DNA of 64,000 nucleotides from Apostichopus japonicus (taxonomy: Eukaryota; Echinodermata; Holothuroidea; Aspidochirotida; Stichopodidae), in NCBI RefSeq assembly GCF_037975245.1, contig NC_092576.1, positions 20,771,611-20,835,610 of the forward strand, written 5' to 3'. Each line of letters opens with the position of its first letter. Within the stretch, counting starts at the first letter, position 1. Positions 1 to 14,300 of this stretch are shown piece after piece. The notes under the pieces are model-generated. The model saw nothing but the letters and a program-made list of their open reading frames with translations. It did not search any database and was not told the DNA's origin. The position numbers were made by a program, and so were the translations under genes.

Positions 1-76
1 TTCGATTGATCGGTACCGCACATTCGTTTGATCGGTACCGCACATTCGATTGATCGGTACCGCACATTCGATTGAT

Positions 77-106
77 CGGTACCGATCAATCGATTGATCG
101 GTACCG
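77..106. repeat. 30-bp perfect palindrome
   Basis: The left arm CGGTACCGATCAATC is followed directly by its exact reverse complement, with no loop. It arises when a GATCAAT variant stands where the unit normally has GCACATT, so that two neighbouring GGTACC sites become the ends of a single dyad. It could form a cruciform or a stem. Confidence 0.9.
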
Positions 107-446
107 TACATTCGATTGATCGGTATCGCAGATTCGATTGATCGGTACGGAACATTCGATTGATCGGTACCGCACATTCGATTGATCGGTACCGCACATT
201 CGATTGATCGGTACCGCACATTCGATTGAACGGTACGGAACATTCGATTGATCGGTATCGCACATTCGTTTGATCGGTACCGAACATTCGATTGATAGGT
301 ACCGCACATTCGATTGATCGGTTCCGCAGATTCGATTGATCGGTACCGCACATTCGATTGATCGGTACCGCACATTCCATTGATCGGTACCGCACATTCG
401 ATTGATCGGTACAGCACATTCTATTGATCGGTACGGAAAACTCGAT

Positions 447-1300
447 TGATTGCTACGGAACATTCGATTGATCAGTACCGCACATTCCATTGATCGGTAC
501 CGCACATTCGATTGATCGGTACAGCACATTCGATTGATCGTACCGCACATTCGATTGATCGGTACCGCACATTCGATTGATCGGTACCGTACATTCGATT
601 GATCGGTATGGCACGTTCGATTGATCGGTACGGAACATTCGATTGATCGGTACGGAACATTCGATTGATCAGTACCGCACATTCGATTGATCGGTACCGC
701 ACATTCGATTGATCGGCAAGGAACATTCGATTGATCGGTTCCGAACATTCGATTGATCGGTACCGAACATTCAATTGATGGGTTCCGCACATTCGATTGA
801 TCAGTACCGCATATTCGATTGATCGGCACTGAACATTCGATTGATCGGTACCGCACATTCGATTGATCGGTACGGAACATTCGATTGATCGGTACCGCAC
901 ATTCGTTTGATCGGTACGGAACATTCGATTGATCGAGACCGAACATTCGATTGATCTGTACCGCACATTCGATTGATCGGTACTGCACATTCGATTGATC
1001 GGTACCGCACATTCGATTGATCGGTACTGCACATTCGATTGATCTGTACAGCACATTCGATTGATCGGTACCGCACATTCGATTGATCGGTACCGCACAT
1101 TCGATTGATCGGTACCGCACATTCTATTGATCGGTACGGAAAACTCGATTGATTGCTACGGAACATTCGATTGATCAGTACCGCACATTCGATTGATCAG
1201 TACCGCACATTCGATTGATCGGTACGGAACATTCGATTGATCGGTACCGCACATTCGATTGATCAGTACCGCACATTCGATTGATCGGTACCGCACATTC
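447..1300 (+). repeat. Module shared with 53,212-54,065, 52.8 kb away
   Basis: The order of unit alleles here matches the segment 52,765 bp further on. Rare variants are shared: the GATCGAGACC unit near 934 and 53,699, GATGGGTTCC near 779 and 53,542, the 21-bp unit near 540 and 53,305, and marker blocks at 1,144 and 53,909. The GATCGAGACC variant was seen nowhere else in the window. The match fades left of about 447 and right of about 1,300. This is a dispersed copy identical by descent, not a chance resemblance of units. Confidence 0.8.
530..550 (+). repeat. 21-bp unit (1-bp deletion), first of about 19
   Basis: The unit reads GATCGTACCG where GATCGGTACCG is normal. The same deletion occurs near 540, 1640, 2914, 5267, 6938, 7553, 8938, 10037, 11224, 12323, 16568, 17667, 18854, 19953, 24504, 46630, 53305, 57852 and 59985. 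It is nearly always about 99 bp after a marker block and usually just after a GGTACAGCAC unit. One ancestral deletion copied by block amplification explains this. Confidence 0.88.
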
Positions 1301-4300
1301 GTTTGATCGGTACTGCACATTCGATTGATCGGTACCGAACATTCGATTGATTGGTACCGCACATTCGATTGGTCGGTACCGCACATTCGATTGATCTGTA
1401 CCGCACATTCGATTGATCGGTACCGCAGATTCGATTGATCGGTACCGCACATTCGATTGATCGGTACCGCACATTCCATTGATCGGTACCGCACCTTCGA
1501 TTGATCGGTACAGCACATTCTATTGATCGGTACGGAAAACTCGATTGATTGCTACGGAACATTTGATTGATCAGTACCGAACATTCCATTGATCGGTACC
1601 GCACATTCGATTGATCGGTACCGCACATTCGATTGATCGTACCGCACATTCGATTGATCGGTACCGCACAATCGATTGATCGGTACCGTACATTCGATTG
1701 ATCGGTATCGCACGTTCGATTGATCGGTACGGAACATTCGATTGATCGGTACGGAACATTCGAATGATCGGTACCGCACATTCGATTGATCGGTACCGCA
1801 CATTCGATTGATCGGTACCGCACATTCGATTGATCGGTTCCGAACATTCGATTGATCGGTACCGAACATTCAATTGATCGGTACGGAACATTCGATTGAT
1901 AGGTACCGCACATTCGATTGATCGGTACCGCACATTCGATTGATCGATACGGAACATTCGATTGATCGGTTCCGAACATTCGATTGATCGGTACCGCACA
2001 TTCGATTGATCGGTACGGAACATTCGATTGATAGGTACCGCATATTCGATTGATCGGTACCGCACATTCGATTGATCGGTACCGCACATTCGATTGATCG
2101 GTACCGCACATTCGATTGATCGGTTTCGCACATTCGATTAATCGGTACGGAACATTCGAATGATCGGTACCGCACATTCGATTGATCGGTACCGCACATT
2201 CGTTTGATCGGTACCGCACATTCGATTGATCGGTACCGCACATTCGATTGATCGGTACCGATCATTCGATTGATCGGTACCGTACATTCGATTGATCGGT
2301 ATCGCAGATTCGATTGATCGGTACGGAACATTCGATTGATCGGTACCGCACATTCGATTGATCGGTACCGCACATTCGATTGATCGGTACGGAACATTCG
2401 ATTGATCGGTACCGCACATTCGATTGATCGGCAAGGAACATTCGATTGATCAGTACCGCTTATTCGATTGATCGGTACCGCACATTCGATTGATCGGTAC
2501 CGCACATTCGATTGAACGGTACGGAACATTCCTTTGATCGGTACCGCACATTCGATTGATCGGTACCGCACATTCGATTGATCGGTATCGCACATTCGTT
2601 TGATCGGTACCGAACATTCGATTGATAGGTACCGCACATTCGATTGATCGGTACCGCACATTCGATTGATCTGTACCGCACATTCGATTGATCGGTACCG
2701 CAGATTCGATTGATCGGTACCGCACATTCGATTGATCGGTACCGCACATTCCATTGATCGGTACCGCACATTCGATTGATCGGTACAGCACATTTTATTG
2801 ATCGGTACGGATAACTCGATTGATTGCTACGGAACATTCGATTGATCAGTACCGCACATTCCATTGATCGGTACCGCACATTCGATTGATCGGTACAGCA
2901 CATTCGATTGATCGTACCGCACATTCGATTGATCGGTACCGCACATTCGATTGATCGGTACCGTACATTCGATTGATCGGTATGGCACGTTCGATTGATC
3001 GGTACGTAACATTCGATTGATCGGTACGGAACATTCGATTGATCAGTACCGCACATTCGATTGATCGGTACCGCACATTCGATTGATCGGCAAGGAACAT
3101 TCGATTGATCGGTTCCGAACATTCGATTGATCGGTACCGAACATTCGATTGATCGGTTCCGCACATTCGATTGATCGGTACCGCATATTCGGTTGATCGG
3201 CACTGAACATTCGATTGATCGGTACCGCACATTCGATTGATCGGTACGGAACATTCGATTGATCGGTACCGCACATTCGTTTGATCGGTACGGAACATTC
3301 GATTGATCGGTACCGCACATTCGATTGATCTGTACCGCACATTCGATTGATCGGTACTGCACATTCGATTGATCGGTACCGCACATTCGATTGATCGGTA
3401 CTGCACATTCGATTGATCTGTACAGCACATTCGATTGATCGGTACCGCACATTCGATTGATCGGTACCGCACATTCGATTGATCGGTACGGAACATTCGA
3501 TTGATCGGTACCGCACATTCGATTGATCGGTACGGAACATTCGATTGATCGGTACCGCACATTCGATTGATCGGTACCGCACATTCGATTGATCGCTACC
3601 GCACATTCGATTGATCGCTACCCCACATTCGATTGATCCGTACCGCACATTCGATTGATCGGTACCGTACATTCGATTGATCGGTATCGCACATTCTATT
3701 AATCGGTACGAAACATTCGATCGATCAGTACCGCACATTCGATTGATCGGTACCGCACATTCGATTGATCGGTACCGCACATTCGATTGATCGGTACCGC
3801 ACATTCGATTGATCGGTACCGCACATTCGATTGATCGGTACCGCACATTCGATTGATCGGTACCGCTTATTCGATTGATCGGTACCGCACATTCGATTGA
3901 TCGGTACCGTACATTCGATTGATCGGTATCGCACATTCGATTGATCGATACGGAACATTCGATTGATCGGTACCGCACATTCGTTTGATCGGTATCTCAC
4001 ATTCGATTGATCGGTACTGCACATTCGATTGATCGGTACCGCACATTCGATTGATCGGTAACGCACATTCGATTGATCGGTACGGAAAATTCGATTGATC
4101 GGAACGGAACATTCGATTGATCGCTACCGCACATTCGATTGATCGGTACGGAACATTCAAATGATCGGTACGGAACATTCGATTGATCGGTACGGAACAT
4201 TCGATTGATCGGTACCGCACATTCGATTGATCGATACGGAACATTCGATTGATCGGTACGGAACATTCGATTGATCGGTACGGAACATTCGATTGATCGG

Positions 4301-7300
4301 TACCGCACATTCGATTGATCGGTACAGCACATTCGATTGATCGGCAAGGAACATTCGATTGATCGGCAAGGAACATTCGATTGATCGGTACCGCACATTC
4401 GATTGATCAGTACCGCACATTCGATTGATCGGTACTTAACATTCGATTGATCGGTACCGCACATTCGATTGATCGGTACAAAACATTTGATTGATCGGTA
4501 CCGCACATTAGATTGAACGGTACGGAACATTCGATTGATCGGTACCGCACATTCGATTGATCGGTACCGCACATTCGATTGATCGGTACCGCACATTCGA
4601 TTGATCGGTACGGAACATTCGATTGATCGGTTCCGCACATTCGATTGATCGGTACCGCACATTCGATTGATCGGTACCGCTTATTCGATTGATCGGTACC
4701 GCACATTCGATTGATCGGTACGGAACATTCGATTGATCGGTACCGCAAATTCGATTGATCGGTACCGAACATTCGATTGATCGGTACCGCACATTCGATT
4801 GGTCGGTACCGCACATTCGATTGATCTGTACCGCACATTCGATTGATCGGTACTGAAAATTCGATTGATCGGTACCGCACATTCGATTGATTGGTACTGA
4901 ACATTCGATTTATCGGTACCGCACATTCGATTGATCGGTACGGAACATTCGATTGATCGGTACCGCACATTCGTTTGATCGGTACTGCACATTCGATTGA
5001 TCGGTACCGCACATTCGATTGATCTGTACCGCACATTCGATTGATCGATACCGCACATTCGATTGATCGGTACCGAACATTCGATTGATCGGTACCGCAC
5101 ATTCGATTGATCGGTACCGCAAATTCGATTGATCGGTACCGAACATTCGATTGATCGGTACGGAAAACTCGATTGATTGCTACGGAACATTCGATTGATC
5201 AGTACCGCACATTCCATTGATCGGTACCGCACATTCGATTGATCGGTACAGCACATTCGATTGATCGTACCGCACATTCGATTGATCGGTACCGCACATT
5301 CGATTGATCGGTACCGTACATTCGATTGATCGGTATCGCACGTTCGATTGATCGGTACGGAACATTCGATTGATCGGTACGGAACATTCGATTGATCGGT
5401 ACCGCACATTCGATTGATCGGTACCGGACATTCGATTGATTGGTACGGTACATTCGATTGATCGGTTCCGAACATTCGATTGATCGGTACCGAACATTCA
5501 ATTGATCGGTACGGAACATTCGATTGATAGGTACCGCACATTCGTTTGATCGGTACCGCACATTCGATTGATCGGCAAGGAACATTCGATTGATCGGTTC
5601 CGAACATTCGATTGATCGGTACCGCACATTCGGGTGATCGGTACGGAACATTCTATTGATAGGTACCGCACATTCGATTGATCGGTACCGCACATTCGAT
5701 TGATCTGTACCGCACATTCGATTGATCGATACCGCACATTCGATTGATCGGTACGGAACATTCGATTGATCGGTACGGAACATTCGATTGATCGGTACCG
5801 CACATTCGATTGATCGGTACCGGACATTCGATTGATCGGTACGGTACATTCGATTGATCGGTTCCGAACATTCGATTGATCGGTACCGAACATTCAATTG
5901 ATCGGTACGGAACATTCGATTGATAGGTACCGCACATTCGATTGATCGGTACCGCACATTCGATTGATCGGCAAGGAACATTCGATTGATCGGTTCAGAA
6001 CATTCGATTGATCGGTACCGCACATTCGGGTGATCGGTACGGAACATTCGATTGATAGGTACCGCACATTCGATTGATCGGTACCGCACATTCGATTGAT
6101 CGGTACCGCACATTCGATTGATCGGTACCGCACATTCGATTGATCGGTATCGCACATTCGATTAATCGGTACGGAACATTCGATTGATCGGTACCGCACA
6201 TTCGATTGATCGGTACCGCACATTCGATTGATCGGTACCGCACATTCGATTGATCGGTATCGCACATTCGATTGATCGGTACGGAACATTCGATTGATCG
6301 GTACCGCACATTCGATTGATCGGTACCGCACATTCGTTTGATCGGTACCGCACATTCGATTGATCGGTATCGCAGATTCGATTGATCGGTACGGAACATT
6401 CGATTGATCGGTACCGCACATTCGATTGATCGGTACCGCACATTCGATTGATCGGTACCGCACATTCGATTGATCGATACGGAACATTCGATTGATCGGT
6501 ACCGCACATTCGATTGATCGGCAAGGAACATTCGATTGATCAGTACCGCTTATTCGATTGATCGGTACCGCACATTCGATTGATCGGTACCGCACTTTCG
6601 ATTGAACGGTACGGAACATTCCTTTGATCGGTACCGCACATTCGATTGATCGGTACCGCACATTCGATTGATCGGTACCGCACATTCGATTGATCTGTAC
6701 CGCACATTCGATTGATCGGTACCGCAGATTCGATTGATCGGTACCGCACATTCGATTGATCGGTACCGCACATTCCATTGATCGGTACCGCACATTCGAT
6801 TGATCGGTACAGCACATTCTATTGATCGGTACGGAAAACTCGATTGATTGCTACGGAACATTCGATTGATCAGTACCGCACATTCCATTGATCGGTACCG
6901 CACATTCGATTGATCGGTACAGCACATTCGATTGATCGTACCGCACATTCGATTGATCGGTACCGCACATTCGATTGATCGGTACCGTACATTCGATTGA
7001 TCGGTATGGCACGTTCGATTGATCGGTACGGAACATTCGATTGATCGGTACGGAACATTCGATTGATCAGTACCGCACATTCGATTGATCAGTACCGCAC
7101 ATTCGATTGATCGGTACGGAACATTCGATTGATCGTTACCGCACATTCGATTGATCAGTACCGCACATTCGATTGATCGGTACTGCACATTCGATTGATC
7201 GGTACTGCACATTCGATTGATCGGTACCGAACATTCGATTGATCGGTACCGCACATTCGATTGATCGGTACCGCACATTCGATTGATCTGTACCGCACAT

Positions 7301-8383
7301 TCGATTGATCGGTACCGCAGATTCGATTGATCGGTACGGAACATTCGATTGATCGGTACCGCACATTCCATTGATCGGTACCGAACATTCCATTGATCGG
7401 TACCGCACATTCGATTGATCGGTACAGCACATTCTATTGATCGGTACGGAAAACTCGATTGATTGCTACGGAACATTCGATTGATCAGTACCGCACATTC
7501 CATTGATCGGTACCGCACATTCGATTGATCGGTACAGCACATTCGATTGATCGTACCGCACAGTCGATTGATCGGTACCGCACATTCGATTGATCGGTAC
7601 CGTACATTCGATTGATCGGTATCGCACGTTCGATTGATCGGTACGGAACATTCGATTGATCGGTACGGAACATTCGATTGATCGGTACCGCACATTCGAT
7701 TGATCGGTACGGTACATTCGATTGATCGGTTCCGAACATTCGATTGATCGGTACCGAACATTCAATTGATCGGTACGGAACATTCGATTGATAGGTACCG
7801 CACATTCGATTGATCGGTACCGCACATTCGATTGATCGGCAAGGAACATTCGATTGATCGGTTACGAACATTCGATTGATCGGTACCGCACATTCGGGTG
7901 ATCGGTACGGAACATTCGATTGATAGGTACCGCACATTCGATTGATCGGTACCGCACATTCAAATGATAGGTACCGCACATTCGATTGATCGGTACCGCA
8001 CATTCGATTGATCGGTATCGCACATGTGATTAATCGGTACGGAACATTCGATTGATCGGTACCGCACATTCGATTGATCGGTACCGCACATTCGATTGAT
8101 CGGTACCGCACATTCGATTGATCGGTATCGCACATTCGATTAATCGGTACGGAACATTCGATTGATCGGTACCGCACATTCGATTGATCGGTACCGCACA
8201 TTCGTTTGATCGGTACCGCACATTCGATTGATCGGTACCGCACATTCGATTGATCGGTACCGATCATTCGATTGATCGGTACCGTACATTCGATTGATCG
8301 GTATCGCAGATTCGATTGATCGGTACGGAACATTCGATTGATCGGTACCGCACATTCGATTGATCGGTACCGCACATTCGATT

Positions 8384-11300
8384 GATCGGTACCGCACATT
8401 CGATTGATCGATACGGAACATTCGATTGATCGGTACCGCACATTCGATTGATCGGCAAGGAACATTCGATTGATCAGTACCGCTTATTCGATTGATCGGT
8501 ACCGCACATTCGATTGATCGGTACCGCACATTCGATTGAACGGTACGGAACATTCCTTTGATCGGTACCGCACATTCGATTGATCGGTACCGCACATTCG
8601 ATTGATCGGTATCGCACATTCGTTTGATCGGTACCGAACATTCGATTGATAGGTACCGCACATTCGATTGATCGGTACCGCACATTCGATTGATCTGTAC
8701 CGCACATTCGATTGATCGGTACCGCAGATTCGATTGATCGGTACCGCACATTCGATTGATCGGTACCGCACATTCCATTGATCGGTACCGCACATTCGAT
8801 TGATCGGTACAGCACATTCTATTGATCGGTACGGAAAACTCGATTGATTGCTACGGAACATTCGATTGATCAGTACCGCACATTCCATTGATCGGTACCG
8901 CACATTCGATTGATCGGTACAGCACATTCGATTGATCGTACCGCACATTCGATTGATCGGTACCGCACATTCGATTGATCGGTACCGTACATTCGATTGA
9001 TCGGTATGGCACGTTCGATTGATCGGTACGGAACATTCGATTGATCGGTACGGAACATTCGATTGATCAGTACCGCACATTCGATTGATCGGTACCGCAC
9101 ATTCGATTGATCGGCAAGGAACATTCGATTGATCGGTTCCGAACATTCGATTGATCGGTACCGAACATTTAATTGATCGGTTCCGCACATTCGATTGATC
9201 AGTACCGCATATTCGATTGATCGGCACTGAACATTCGATTGATCGGTACCGCACATTCGATTGATCGGTACGGAACATTCGATTGATCGGTACCGCACAT
9301 TCGTTTGATCGGTACGGAACATTCGATTGATCGGTACCGCACATTCGATTGATCTGTACCGCACATTCCTTTGATCGGTACTGCACATTCGATTGATCGG
9401 TACCGCACATTCGATTGATCGGTACTGCACATTCGATTGATCTGTACAGCACATTCGATTGATCGGTACCGCACATTCGATTGATCGGTACCGCACATTC
9501 GATTGATCGGTACCGCACATTCTATTGATCGGTACGGAAAACTCGATTGATTGCTACGGAACATTCGATTGATCAGTACCGCACATTCGATTGATCAGTA
9601 CCGTACATTCGATTGATCGGCACGGAACATTCGATTGATCGGTACCGCACATTCGATTGATCAGTACCGCACATTCGATTGATCGGTACTGCACATTCGA
9701 TTGATCGGTACTGCACATTCGATTGATCGGTACCGAACATTCGATTGATTGGTACCGCACATTCGATTGGTCGGTACCGCACATTCGATTGATCTGTACC
9801 GCACATTCGATTGATCGGTACCGCAGATTCGATTGATCGGTACCGCACATTCGATTGATCGGTACCGCACATTCCATTGATCGGTACCGCACCTTCGATT
9901 GATCGGTACAGCACATTCTATTGATCGGTACGGAAAACTCGATTGATTGCTACGGAACATTTGATTGATCAGTACCGCACATTCCATTGATCGGTACCGC
10001 ACATTCGATTGATCGGTACAGCACATTCGATTGATCGTACCGCACATTCGATTGATCGGTACCGCACAATCGATTGATCGGTACCGTACATTCGATTGAT
10101 CGGTATCGCACGTTCGATTGATCGGTACGGAACATTCGATTGATCGGTACGGAACATTCGAATGATCGGTACCGCACATTCGATTGATCGGTACCGCACA
10201 TTCGATTGATCGGTACGGTACATTCGATTGATCGGTACGGAACATTCAAATGATCAGTACCGCACATTCGATTGATCGGTACCGCACATTCGATTGATCG
10301 GCAAGGAACATTCGATTGATCGGTTCCGAACATTCGATTGATCGGTACCGAACATTTAATTGATCGGTTCCGCACATTCGATTGATCAGTACCGCATATT
10401 CGATTGATCGGCACTGAACATTCGATTGATCGGTACCGCACATTCGATTGATCGGTACGGAACATTCGATTGATCGGTACCGCACATTCGTTTGATCGGT
10501 ACGGAACATTCGATTGATCGGTACCGCACATTCGATTGATCTGTACCGCACATTCGATTGATCGGTACTGCACATTCGATTGATCGGTACCGCACATTCG
10601 ATTGATCGGTACTGCACATTCGATTGATCTGTACAGCACATTCGATTGATCGGTACCGCACATTCGATTGATCGGTACCGCACATTCGATTGATCGGTAC
10701 CGCACATTCTATTGATCGGTACGGAAAACTCGATTGATTGCTACGGAACATTCGATTGATCAGTACCGCACATTCGATTGATCAGTACCGTACATTCGAT
10801 TGATCGGTACGGAACATTCGATTGATCGGTACCGCACATTCGATTGATCAGTACCGCACATTCGATTGATCGGTACTGCACATTCGATTGATCGGTACTG
10901 CACATTCGATTGATCGGTACCGAACATTCGATTGATTGGTACCGCACATTCGATTGGTCGGTACCGCACATTCGATTGATCTGTACCGCACATTCGATTG
11001 ATCGGTACCGCAGATTCGATTGATCGGTACCGCACATTCGATTGATCGGTACCGCACATTCCATTGATCGGTACCGCACCTTCGATTGATCGGTACAGCA
11101 CATTCTATTGATCGGTACGGAAAACTCGATTGATTGCTACGGAACATTTGATTGATCAGTACCGCACATTCCATTGATCGGTACCGCACATTCGATTGAT
11201 CGGTACAGCACATTCGATTGATCGTACCGCACATTCGATTGATCGGTACCGCACAATCGATTGATCGGTACCGTACATTCGATTGATCGGTATCGCACGT

Positions 11301-14300
11301 TCGATTGATCGGTACGGAACATTCGATTGATCGGTACGGAACATTCGAATGATCGGTACCGCACATTCGATTGATCGGTACCGCACATTCGATTGATCGG
11401 TACGGTACATTCGATTGATCGGTTCCGAACATTCGATTGATCGGTACCGAACATTCAATTGATCGGTACGGAACATTCGATTGATAGGTACCGCACATTC
11501 GATTGATCGGTACCGCACATTCGATTGATCGATACGGAACATTCGATTGATCGGTTCCGAACATTCGATTGATCGGTACCGCACATTCGATTGATCGGTA
11601 CGGAACATTCGATTGATAGGTACCGCATATTCGATTGATCGGTACCGCACATTCGATTGATCGGTACCGCACATTCGATTGATCGGTACCGCACATTCGA
11701 TTGATCGGTATCGCACATTCGATTAATCGGTACGGAACATTCGATTGATCGGTACCGCACATTCGATTGATCGGTACCGCACATTCGTTTGATCGGTACC
11801 GCACATTCGATTGATCGGTACCGCACATTCGATTGATCGGTACCGATCATTTGATTGATCGGTACCGTACATTCGATTGATCGGTATCGCAGATTCGATT
11901 GATCGGTACGGAACATTCGATTGATCGGTACCGCACATTCGATTGATCGGTACCGCACATTCGATTGATCGGTACCGCACATTCGATTGATCGGTACTGC
12001 ACATTCGATTGATCGGTACCGAACATTCGATTGAACGGTACGGAACATTCCTTTGATCGGTACCGCACATTCGATTGATCGGTACCGCACATTCGATTGA
12101 TAGGTACCGCACATTCGATTGATCGGTACCGCACATTCGATTGATCGGTACCGCACATTCCATTGATCGGTACCGCACATTCGATTGATCGGTACAGCAC
12201 ATTCTATTGATCGGTACGGAAAACTCGATTGATTGCTACGGAACATTCGATTGATCAGTACCGCACATTCCATTGATCGGTACCGCACATTCGATTGATC
12301 GGTACAGCACATTCGATTGATCGTACCGCACATTCGATTGATCGGTACCGCACATTCGATTGATCGGTACCGTACATTCGATTGATCGGTATGGCACGTT
12401 CGATTGATCGGTACGGAACATTCGATTGATCGGTACGGAACATTCGATTGATCAGTACCGCACATTCGATTGATCGGTACCGCACAATCGATTGATCGGC
12501 AAGGAACATTCGATTGATCGGTTCCGAACATTCGATTGATCGGTACCGAACATTCAATTGATCGTTTCCGCACATTCGATTGATCGGTACCGCATATTCG
12601 ATTGATCGGCACTGAACATTCGATTGATCGGTACAGCACATTCGATTGATCGGTACGGAACATTCGATTGATCGGTACCACACATTCGTTTGATCGGTAC
12701 GGAACATTCGATTGATCGGTACCGCACATTCGATTGATCTGTACCGCATATTCGATTGATCGGTACTGCACATTCGATTGATCGGTACCGCACATTCGAT
12801 TGATCGGTACTGCACATTCGATTGATCTGTACAACACATTCGATTGATCGGTACCGCACATTCGATTGATCGGTACCGCACATTCGATTGATCGGTACGG
12901 AACATTCGATTGATCGGTACCGCACATTCGATTGATCGGTACGGAACATTCGATTGATAGGTACCGCACATTCGATTGATCGGTACCGCACATTCGATTG
13001 ATCGGTACCGCACATTCGATTGATCGGTACCGCACATTCGATTGATCCGTACCGCACATTCGATTGATCGGTACCGTACATTCGATTGATCGGTATCGCA
13101 CATTCTATTAATCGGTACGAAACATTCGATTGATCGGTACCGCACATTCGATTGATCGGTACCGCACATTCGATTGATCGGTACCGCACATTCGATTGAT
13201 CGGTACCGCACATTCGATTGATCGGTACCGCACATTCGATTGATCGGCAAGGAACATTCGATTGATCGGTACCGCTTATTCGATTGATCGGTACCGCACA
13301 TTCGATTGATCGGTACCGTACATTCGATTGATCGGTACCGCACATTCGATTGATCGGTACTGCACATTCGTTTGATCGGTACCGCACATTCGATTGATCG
13401 GTACCGCATATTCGATTGATCGGCACGAAACAATCGATTGATCGGTACCGAACATTCGATTGATCGGTACGGATGATTCGATTGATCGGTACCGCACATT
13501 CGTTTGATCGGTATCTCACATTCGATTGATCGGTACTGCACATTCGATTGATCGGTACCGCACATTCGTTTGATCGGTACCGCACATTCGATTGATCGGT
13601 ACCGCACATTCGATTGATCGGTAACGCACATTCGATTGATCGGTACGGAAAATTCGATTGATCGGAACGGAACATTCGATTGATCGGTACCGCACATTCG
13701 ATTGATCGGTACGGAACATTCGAATGATCGGTACGGAACATTCGATTGATCGGTACGGAACATTCCATTGATCGGTACCGCACATTCGATTGATCGATAC
13801 GGAACATTCGATTGATCGGTACGGAACATTCGATTGATCGGTACTGCACATTCGATTGATCGGTACCGCACATTCGATTGATCGGTACAGCACAATCGAT
13901 TGATCGGTACGGAACATTCGATTGATCGGCAAGGAACATTCGATTGATCGGTACCGCACATTCGATTGATCAGTACCGCACATTTGATTGATCGGTACTT
14001 AACATTCGATTGATCGGTACCGCACATTCGATTGATCGGTACAAAACATTTGATTGATCGGTACCGCACATTAGATTGACCGGTACGGAACATTCGATTG
14101 ATAGGTACCGCACATTCGATTGATCGGTACGGAACATTCGATTGATCGGTACCGCACATTCGATTGATCGGTACGGAACATTCGATTGATCGGTTCCGCA
14201 CATTCGATTGATCGGTACCGCACATTCGATTGATCGGTACCGCTTATTCGATTGATCGGTACCGCACATTCGATTGATCGGTACCGTACATTCGATTGAT

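Larger units (their letters stand above)
1..8383 (+). repeat. Mosaic satellite region upstream of the 7.6-kb duplication
   Basis: This stretch holds only 22-bp units, arranged as a patchwork of modules that recur elsewhere. The marker block (GGAAAACTCG then GATTGCTACGG) occurs at about 441, 1,144, 1,540, 2,815 (as GGATAACTCG), 5,168, 6,839 and 7,454. The spacings are 703, 396, 1,275, 2,353, 1,671 and 615 bp, each a whole number of units or one base short of it. The module after the 2,815 marker matches the one after 8,839 (offset 6,024), and the module after 6,839 also matches it for several hundred bases (offset 2,000). The region looks like an older, more shuffled part of the amplification that gave the regular 7,630-bp pair downstream. 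No gene is supported. Confidence 0.85.

Noticed and set aside
77-106. Inversion breakpoint (start of units in reverse orientation)
   Set aside because: Units on both sides of the palindrome have the same orientation. The symmetry comes from a few substitutions in a single unit.
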